Part shown: positions 6,230 to 9,779 of the stretch, one piece after another
Numbering within the stretch: the stretch's first letter is position 1
Layout of the letters: each line of letters opens with the position of its first letter
Source of the DNA: Frankiales bacterium
Lineage (GTDB): Bacteria; Actinomycetota; Actinomycetes; Mycobacteriales; SCTD01
Direction: 5' to 3'
Assembly: GCA_025965755.1 (NCBI GenBank)
Contig: JAOPWI010000170.1
Span: 1 to 9,779 of the forward strand
Length of the DNA stretch: 9,779 bases
Program-made: the position numbers and the translations under genes
The notes under the pieces: model-generated
Database searches by the model: none
What the model saw: only the letters and a program-made list of their open reading frames with translations
What the model was told of the DNA's origin: nothing

Positions 6230-7266
6230 TGCCGCTGACCTGGCCGTCCCTGCTCGGACGGCTTCTTGCGGGCGAGCACCTCGCACAGGCCGACACGGCC
6301 TGGGCCATGCGCGAGATCATGGCCGGCGAGGCCAGTCCGGTGCAGCTGGCCGGGTTCCTCATCGGGCTGCGGGCCAAGGGGGAGACGGCCGAGGAGGTCG
6401 CCGGGCTGGTCGAGGTCATGCTCGACGAGGCGGTCCCGGTGTCGGTGCCCGGGCGTGCGGTGGACACCTGCGGCACCGGCGGTGACCGGGCCAACACCGT
6501 CAACATCTCCACCATGGCCGCGCTGGTGGTCGCCGGCGCCGGCGTGCCGGTCGTCAAGCACGGCAACCGGGCCGCGTCGTCGGCGTGCGGCTCGGCCGAC
6601 CTGCTCGAGGAGCTGGGCGTCGTCGTCGACCTGCCGGCCGCCGCGGTCGGCCCGTGCGTGCAGCGGGCGGGCATCGCGTTCTGCTTCGCCCCGGTCTTTC
6701 ACCCCGGCATGCGGCACGCCGGCCTCACCCGGCGCGAGCTCGGCGTGCCGACGGTCTTCAACGTGCTGGGGCCGCTCAGCAACCCGGCCCGCCCGGCCGC
6801 GCAGGCCGTCGGGGTGTCCGACGCCCGGCTCGCCCCCGTCATGGCCGGGGTGCTGGCCCGGCGGGGCGCGGACGCGCTGGTCTTCCGCGGCGACGACGGG
6901 CTCGACGAGCTCACGACGACCGGTCCCTCGACCGTCTGGGTGGTCGCCGCAGGCGAGGTGGCGCAGGAGTCCTTCGACCCCCGGTCGGTGGGCATCGGCC
7001 GCTCGACGGTGGAGCAGCTGCGGGGAGCGGACGCGGCGTACAACGCCGGCGTCGCCCGGGCCCTGCTCGCCGGCGAGCGCGGGCCGGTGCGCGACGCCGT
7101 GCTGCTCAACGCGGCGGCGGCGCTGGCGGCGCACGCCGCCTCGCCCGGCCCGCTGGTCGAGCGGCTGACCGACGGCCTGCAGCGCGCCGACGAGGCACTG
7201 GCCTCCGGTGCCGCCGAGGCGGCGCTGGCCCGCTGGGTCGAGGTCTCGCGCGCGCTGCGCTCCTGA
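6229..7266 (+). CDS. trpD: Anthranilate phosphoribosyltransferase, TrpD
   Basis: The protein has 345 residues. It transfers phosphoribose from PRPP to anthranilate, the second step of tryptophan synthesis from chorismate, in the cytoplasm as a homodimer. Hallmarks: an N-terminal helical domain (1-~68), the PRPP loop CGTGGD (81-86), NIST (92-95), KHGNR (110-114), FHPGMRH (157-163) with R169 of RRELG as the likely anthranilate-contacting arginine, NVLGPLSNP (178-186), and the Mg2+ pair D226/E227. All expected catalytic motifs are intact and the length is normal. The GTG start at 6229 overlaps the preceding stop (TAGTG); the open frame extends 40 codons upstream only as shadow of the receiver gene. 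No other trp gene is in the window, so trpD is separated from the rest of the pathway, as in mycobacteria, where it also neighbours ctaE. I see no Trp-rich leader peptide or attenuator before it. Confidence 0.96.
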   Translation: MPLTWPSLLGRLLAGEHLAQADTAWAMREIMAGEASPVQLAGFLIGLRAKGETAEEVAGLVEVMLDEAVPVSVPGRAVDTCGTGGDRANTVNISTMAALVVAGAGVPVVKHGNRAASSACGSADLLEELGVVVDLPAAAVGPCVQRAGIAFCFAPVFHPGMRHAGLTRRELGVPTVFNVLGPLSNPARPAAQAVGVSDARLAPVMAGVLARRGADALVFRGDDGLDELTTTGPSTVWVVAAGEVAQESFDPRSVGIGRSTVEQLRGADAAYNAGVARALLAGERGPVRDAVLLNAAAALAAHAASPGPLVERLTDGLQRADEALASGAAEAALARWVEVSRALRS

Positions 7267-7271
7267 ACAGC

Positions 7272-7291
7272 CGCGGGCTGCAGCGCCCGCG
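7272..7291. terminator. Hairpin between convergent trpD and the RAM-domain gene
   Basis: CGCGGGC (7272-7278) and GCCCGCG (7285-7291) form a seven-base-pair GC stem around a TGCAGC loop. Allowing a one-base bulge at 7271, CAG (7268-7270) can pair with CTG (7292-7294). It starts five bases after the trpD stop and ends eight bases before the stop codon of the convergent gene, so it could end transcription both ways. No U-tract is present. The call rests on position and stem; short GC stems are frequent at this composition. Confidence 0.5.
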
Positions 7292-7299
7292 CTGGGCGG

Positions 7300-7581
7300 C
7301 TAGTTCTCGAGCCCGAGGGCGAACGCCGACTCCAGGTCATGCTGGCTGTACGCCTGAAAGGCGATCAGTGTCTGCGTCGCCTGCACGCCGTCGACCTTGT
7401 TGAGCCGGCCGGCGATCGTGTCGTGCAGGTCCTCGTGGCGGCGGACCCGGACCATCGCGACCAGGTCGACGTCGCCCGCGACCGAGTAGACCTCGCTGAC
7501 GTTGTCCAGGTCGGCGATGGCCTGGGCCACCTCCGGGATCCGGTCGACGGCGGCATTGATCATGACGATGGCGGTGATCAT
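7300..7581 (-). CDS. Stand-alone Lrp/AsnC ligand-binding (RAM) domain protein
   Basis: The protein has 93 residues. It matches the C-terminal effector-binding and oligomerisation domain of Lrp/AsnC regulators over its whole length: strand (MITAIVMINAA, 1-11), a helix around residues 14-26, strand VSEVYSVAGDVDLVAMVRV (28-46) with the family's Gly-Asp-x-Asp turn, a second helix (DLHDTIAGRL), and the last strand (TQTLIAFQAY). No helix-turn-helix precedes it; the ATG is the first codon after a TAGGCT box, leaving no room for one. Such stand-alone RAM proteins form open-ended or ring oligomers and in known cases bind small molecules such as amino acids. This one may sense a metabolite or modulate a full-length Lrp. 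Its closeness to trpD makes an amino-acid ligand tempting, but that is only suggestion. It is convergent with trpD, with 33 bases between the stop codons. Confidence 0.88.
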   Translation of the reverse strand: MITAIVMINAAVDRIPEVAQAIADLDNVSEVYSVAGDVDLVAMVRVRRHEDLHDTIAGRLNKVDGVQATQTLIAFQAYSQHDLESAFALGLEN

Positions 7582-7587
7582 GAGCCG

Positions 7588-7593
7588 AGCCTA
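7588..7593 (-). promoter_or_regulatory. -10 box of the RAM-domain gene, predicted leaderless start
   Basis: TAGGCT on the minus strand ends six bases before the ATG at 7581 and is preceded by CCGGTC. It lies in the 49-base gap after the nuclease-fusion gene, so the RAM gene need not rely on read-through. No Shine-Dalgarno separates box and ATG. A weak TGTCCC lies roughly 16 bases upstream as a possible -35. Confidence 0.7.
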
Positions 7594-7630
7594 GACCGGC
7601 GGTCGCAGCGGGACAGGCGCGAGTCCACGG

Positions 7631-9418
7631 TCAGCTCTCGGCGCGGGCCGGCCGGGCGACCGGGCGCAGACCCCGCCGGTCCTCGAAGGGCTGCGCGGCG
7701 GTGCGTGCGATCTCGGCGGCGGCGAGCCAGCCGCGGTGGCGACCGGCGCCGTGGACCGGGCTGGCCCAGGTGCCCTCCAGCCGGACCAGGCGGGTTCCGG
7801 GCTTTTCCAACCAGCGCAGCACGCACTCGACCTCCTCGGCGGTGGCCGCCGGCAGCGGCCCGGGACCGGGCAGAACGGTCTCCGCGGTGGCGATCACAGC
7901 GTCGAGGAAGGGCCCGGGAGTGCGGCCCCGGGCCAGCACACCCGAGGCGACCAGGCGGCCGCGGCGGACGACGGCGACCTCCCAGCCCAGGTCGTCGGTC
8001 GGCCGGGCGGCGACCAGCTCGGGCACGGACGTGAGCGCGCTGAGGCGTTGCAGCGTGGCGGCCGCCCGGACGAAGGCGCCCAGGCGGTCCCGCTGCGCCG
8101 CGGCGTCCTCGAAGCGCTCGGAGCGGGCCAGGGCGCCGATCCGGGAGTCGAGCGCGTCGACGACCACCGCCGGGCTGGCCGAGATCGCCGTCCGGAAGGC
8201 GTCCGCGTGGGCGGCGTAGTCCTGCACCGACTGCACGCCCAGGCAGGGCGCGCCGCACCGTCCCATCTCGTACAGGACGCAGGCGCTGCTGGTGGTCCGC
8301 ACGCTGAGCCGCTTGGTGCACTGGCGCAGCGGAAGCGCCTCGTGGGCGGCGGCCATGGCCAGCTCGGCGGTGCGGGCGCTGCCGAACGGGCCGAGGTAGG
8401 CGGCGCCGTCGTCCAGCACCTTGCGCACGAGCGACAGCCGCGGAAAGGGCTCGACCGTGAGCTTCACCCAGCACGCGCGCTCGGGGAACTTCGACCGGCG
8501 GTTGTACTTCGGGCGGTGCTCGGCGATCAGGCGCAGCTCGCGGACCTCGGCCTCCAGCGGCGTCGCACAGACGACCGGGTCGACCCGGTCGGCGCAGGCG
8601 ACCATCTCGGCCATCCGGCTGCGCATCTCCGAGGCGGTGAAGTACTGCCGGACGCGGGTGCGCAGGTCGGTGCTCTTGCCGACGTAGAGGACCCGGTCCT
8701 GGGCGTCGCGGAACAGGTAGACGCCCGGCGCGCTCGGCAGCGCGTCGGCCAGGTGGCGCTTGCGCCGCTGCTGCGGGCTGACCTGGGTGGAGAAGCTGCG
8801 CAGCTCATCCAGGCTGTGCACGCCGAGCCCGCCCAGCCGGCCCATCAGCCCGTGGAGCACCTCGACCGTCGCCTGCGCGTCGGCGAGCGCCCGGTGACAG
8901 GGCTGGACCTCGCTGCGGAACAGCCGCGCCAGCGTGGACAGCTTGCAGTTGGGCGCCTCGTCGCGGGTCAGCACGCGGCGGGCCAGCCGGGCCGTGTCCA
9001 GGCTGTCGAACCCGGGCCAGGGGATCTGCAGCCGGGCGCAGCCGGCCTTGAGGAAGCCCAGATCGAACGGCGCGTTGTGGGCGACGAGCACCGCCCCGCG
9101 GCTGAACTCGAGGAACGCCGGCAGCGCCGACTCGAGCCCCGGCGCGTCGGCGACCATGGCGTCGGTGATGCCGGTCAGGACCGCGATGAAGGCGGGGATC
9201 GCCCGGACCGGGTTGACCAGGGTCTGGAACTCGCCGAGCACCTCCCCGCCGCGCACCTTCACCGCACCGATCTCGGTGATCTCGCAGCTGGCCGGGGCGG
9301 CCCCGGTGGTCTCCAGGTCGACCACGACGAAGGTGATCTCCCGCAGCGGGGTGCCCAGCTCGTCGAAGCTCGTCTGGACGGGCAGCGACGACGGGACGGG
9401 CGGGGCGGCGAGGGGCAC
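7631..9418 (-). CDS. DEDDh exonuclease fused to UvrC N-terminal (GIY-YIG, Cho-like) nuclease
   Basis: The protein has 595 residues from the GTG at 9418. Residues ~28-195 are a DnaQ/epsilon-type DEDDh 3'-5' exonuclease with a complete active site: D34 and E36 (VVDLETTG), D119 (AHNAPFD), H175 and D180 (HRALAD). Residues ~228-310 are a UvrC/Cho-type GIY-YIG endonuclease: GVY 232-234, YVGK 245-248, R253, probable metal ligand E294 and N306 in PKYN. Four cysteines, C367, C380, C388 and C392, match the spacing of the UvrC iron-sulfur ligands. A UVR-like helical pair (UvrB contact in UvrC) lies near 421-450. The UvrC C-terminal RNase H-like nuclease and HhH motifs are absent; residues ~451-595 are a region I cannot assign. 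By domains it corresponds to M. tuberculosis Rv2191. A role in nucleotide excision or another repair pathway is inferred. The frame is open to 9586, but the extra 56 residues are Arg/Pro-rich and lie upstream of a good -10 box. Confidence 0.92.
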   Translation of the reverse strand: MPLAAPPVPSSLPVQTSFDELGTPLREITFVVVDLETTGAAPASCEITEIGAVKVRGGEVLGEFQTLVNPVRAIPAFIAVLTGITDAMVADAPGLESALPAFLEFSRGAVLVAHNAPFDLGFLKAGCARLQIPWPGFDSLDTARLARRVLTRDEAPNCKLSTLARLFRSEVQPCHRALADAQATVEVLHGLMGRLGGLGVHSLDELRSFSTQVSPQQRRKRHLADALPSAPGVYLFRDAQDRVLYVGKSTDLRTRVRQYFTASEMRSRMAEMVACADRVDPVVCATPLEAEVRELRLIAEHRPKYNRRSKFPERACWVKLTVEPFPRLSLVRKVLDDGAAYLGPFGSARTAELAMAAAHEALPLRQCTKRLSVRTTSSACVLYEMGRCGAPCLGVQSVQDYAAHADAFRTAISASPAVVVDALDSRIGALARSERFEDAAAQRDRLGAFVRAAATLQRLSALTSVPELVAARPTDDLGWEVAVVRRGRLVASGVLARGRTPGPFLDAVIATAETVLPGPGPLPAATAEEVECVLRWLEKPGTRLVRLEGTWASPVHGAGRHRGWLAAAEIARTAAQPFEDRRGLRPVARPARAES

Positions 9419-9425
9419 GCGGCGC

Positions 9426-9431
9426 ACGCTA
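9426..9431 (-). promoter_or_regulatory. -10 box of the exonuclease/GIY-YIG gene; sets its start
   Basis: TAGCGT on the minus strand, preceded by CCGGTCC, ends seven bases before the GTG at 9418. A transcript starting there would be leaderless and give a 595-residue protein. Two alternative GTGs exist: one nine bases further upstream, which overlaps the box, and one 39 bases inside the frame (Val14). Confidence 0.6.
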
Positions 9432-9605
9432 GGACCGGCCTCCGACAGGATCCGGTCGCCGCGCCGAGGCGGCCGGGACGCCGTCCCGACTGGCCGTCGC
9501 GGGCGCAGGGGCCCGCCTGAGCTGGCTCGGACACGGGCGGGCCGGCGCCTGCCCACGACCTCCCGCCGGGTCGCCAGGGCCGGCACGTCGCCCGGCTCAC
9601 CGCAC
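9432..9605. other. Divergent intergenic region
   Basis: The 199 bases between the exonuclease-fusion start (9418) and the last gene (9618) hold a -10 box at each end and little else that I can recognise. The sequence between them stays open in several frames only because of its base composition; the translations are rich in Arg, Pro and Gly and show no motif. It is longer than the other gaps in the window, so regulator sites could be here, but I see no convincing palindrome. Confidence 0.4.
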
Positions 9606-9611
9606 TACCGT
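9606..9611 (+). promoter_or_regulatory. -10 box of the right-edge gene, predicted leaderless start
   Basis: TACCGT fits TANNNT and ends six bases before the ATG at 9618. A GGGAG sequence directly touches the ATG, which is too close to work as a Shine-Dalgarno site, so the leaderless reading is preferred. Confidence 0.5.
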
Positions 9612-9617
9612 CGGGAG

Positions 9618-9779
9618 ATGGACGAGCCGCGCGACCAGCCGCCCGTCCTGCCCGGGCCGGTCCGCGACCGCCTCCTCGCGCTGGCCAGCGCCCGCCTCGG
9701 CGGTCTGCCTGCCGGGGAGGTCCCGCCGGCGCTGCGGGCCGTCGCCCGGTTCACGCCGGCCAAGCGGGCCCGCCTCGGC
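9618..9779 (+). CDS. 5' part of a probable NYN-domain protein (truncated by window edge)
   Basis: Only the first 54 codons are present and the frame is open to the window end. After a short acidic/proline start, the sequence contains PVRDRLLALASARLG (14-28), LPAGEVPPALRAVARF (30-45) and TPAKRARLG (46-54). From memory this resembles the N-terminal helical region of actinobacterial NYN-domain proteins (YacP/PIN-like, predicted RNA-binding or ribonuclease), which typically read VPPALRxVARFxPxxRARLG before the catalytic domain. That domain, with its acidic residues, would lie outside this window, so the activity cannot be checked here. The ATG is supported by a TACCGT box six bases upstream. The gene is divergent from the exonuclease/GIY-YIG fusion. 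Confidence 0.6.
   Translation, partial: MDEPRDQPPVLPGPVRDRLLALASARLGGLPAGEVPPALRAVARFTPAKRARLG

Noticed and set aside
5597..6286. 229-codon minus-strand frame opposite the RraB-like and receiver genes
   Set aside because: Arg/Ala/Gly/Pro-rich, no motif, and it conflicts with a tightly coupled plus-strand operon.
7736..9520. 594-codon plus-strand open frame opposite the exonuclease/GIY-YIG gene
   Set aside because: The translation is rich in Arg, Ala, Gly, Asp and Gln with no domain, and the opposite strand encodes a complete, motif-rich protein. Long antisense open frames are expected at this GC content.
1..9779. Hidden novel system (CRISPR array, retron, phage-defence island, mobile element)
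   Set aside because: I looked for regular repeats, terminal inverted repeats, transposase or integrase motifs, reverse-transcriptase motifs and composition shifts. I found none; gene content and base use are uniform and housekeeping.

Overview
This is a high-GC actinobacterial chromosome segment. Evidence for that is the strong G/C bias at third codon positions, frequent GTG starts, and a diheme cytochrome cc (QcrC) with a three-helix Rieske protein (QcrA), which together are typical of actinobacterial bcc-aa3 respiratory supercomplexes. The order ctaE-qcrC-qcrA-qcrB, with trpD and a DEDDh-exonuclease/GIY-YIG gene on the other side of ctaE, matches what I remember of Mycobacterium tuberculosis Rv2191-Rv2196. 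Overall style suggests a Geodermatophilaceae-like genome (Blastococcus, Geodermatophilus, Modestobacter), but that is inference.

Layout. (1) Bases 1-123: no gene that I can support, but a near-perfect hairpin just past qcrB that should end the respiratory operon. (2) Bases 124-4362, minus strand: ctaE, qcrC, qcrA, qcrB, in transcription order, tightly packed with ATGA overlaps. They encode cytochrome c oxidase subunit III and the three core subunits of the cytochrome bcc complex. (3) Bases 4363-4448: a short divergent promoter region. (4) Bases 4449-7266, plus strand: a CtaG-type oxidase assembly membrane protein, an RraB-like small protein, a degenerate receiver-domain protein and trpD (anthranilate phosphoribosyltransferase). 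All start/stop junctions abut or overlap. (5) Bases 7267-7299: hairpin between convergent genes. (6) Bases 7300-9418, minus strand: a stand-alone Lrp/AsnC ligand-binding (RAM) domain protein, and a 595-residue fusion of a DEDDh exonuclease with the N-terminal half of UvrC (Cho-like). (7) Bases 9419-9617: divergent intergenic region. (8) Base 9618 to the end: the 5' part of a plus-strand gene, probably a NYN-domain RNA-binding/nuclease protein.

How they fit together. The minus-strand operon and ctaG act in the same process, menaquinol-to-oxygen electron transfer and its assembly. TrpD, the RAM protein and the nuclease have no obvious mechanistic link to respiration, although the neighbourhood appears conserved.

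The strongest non-gene signal is promoter architecture. Five gene starts (ctaG, the receiver gene, the RAM gene, the nuclease gene and the last gene) each have a TANNNT -10 box ending exactly 6 or 7 bases before the start codon and no usable Shine-Dalgarno sequence. A weaker version lies before ctaE. This predicts leaderless mRNAs and fixes several start codons. I see no mobile element, CRISPR array, RNA gene or clear sign of horizontal transfer. The region is mostly housekeeping; the least-described parts are the degenerate receiver protein coupled to trpD, the RraB-like protein, and the unassigned C-terminal region of the nuclease fusion.
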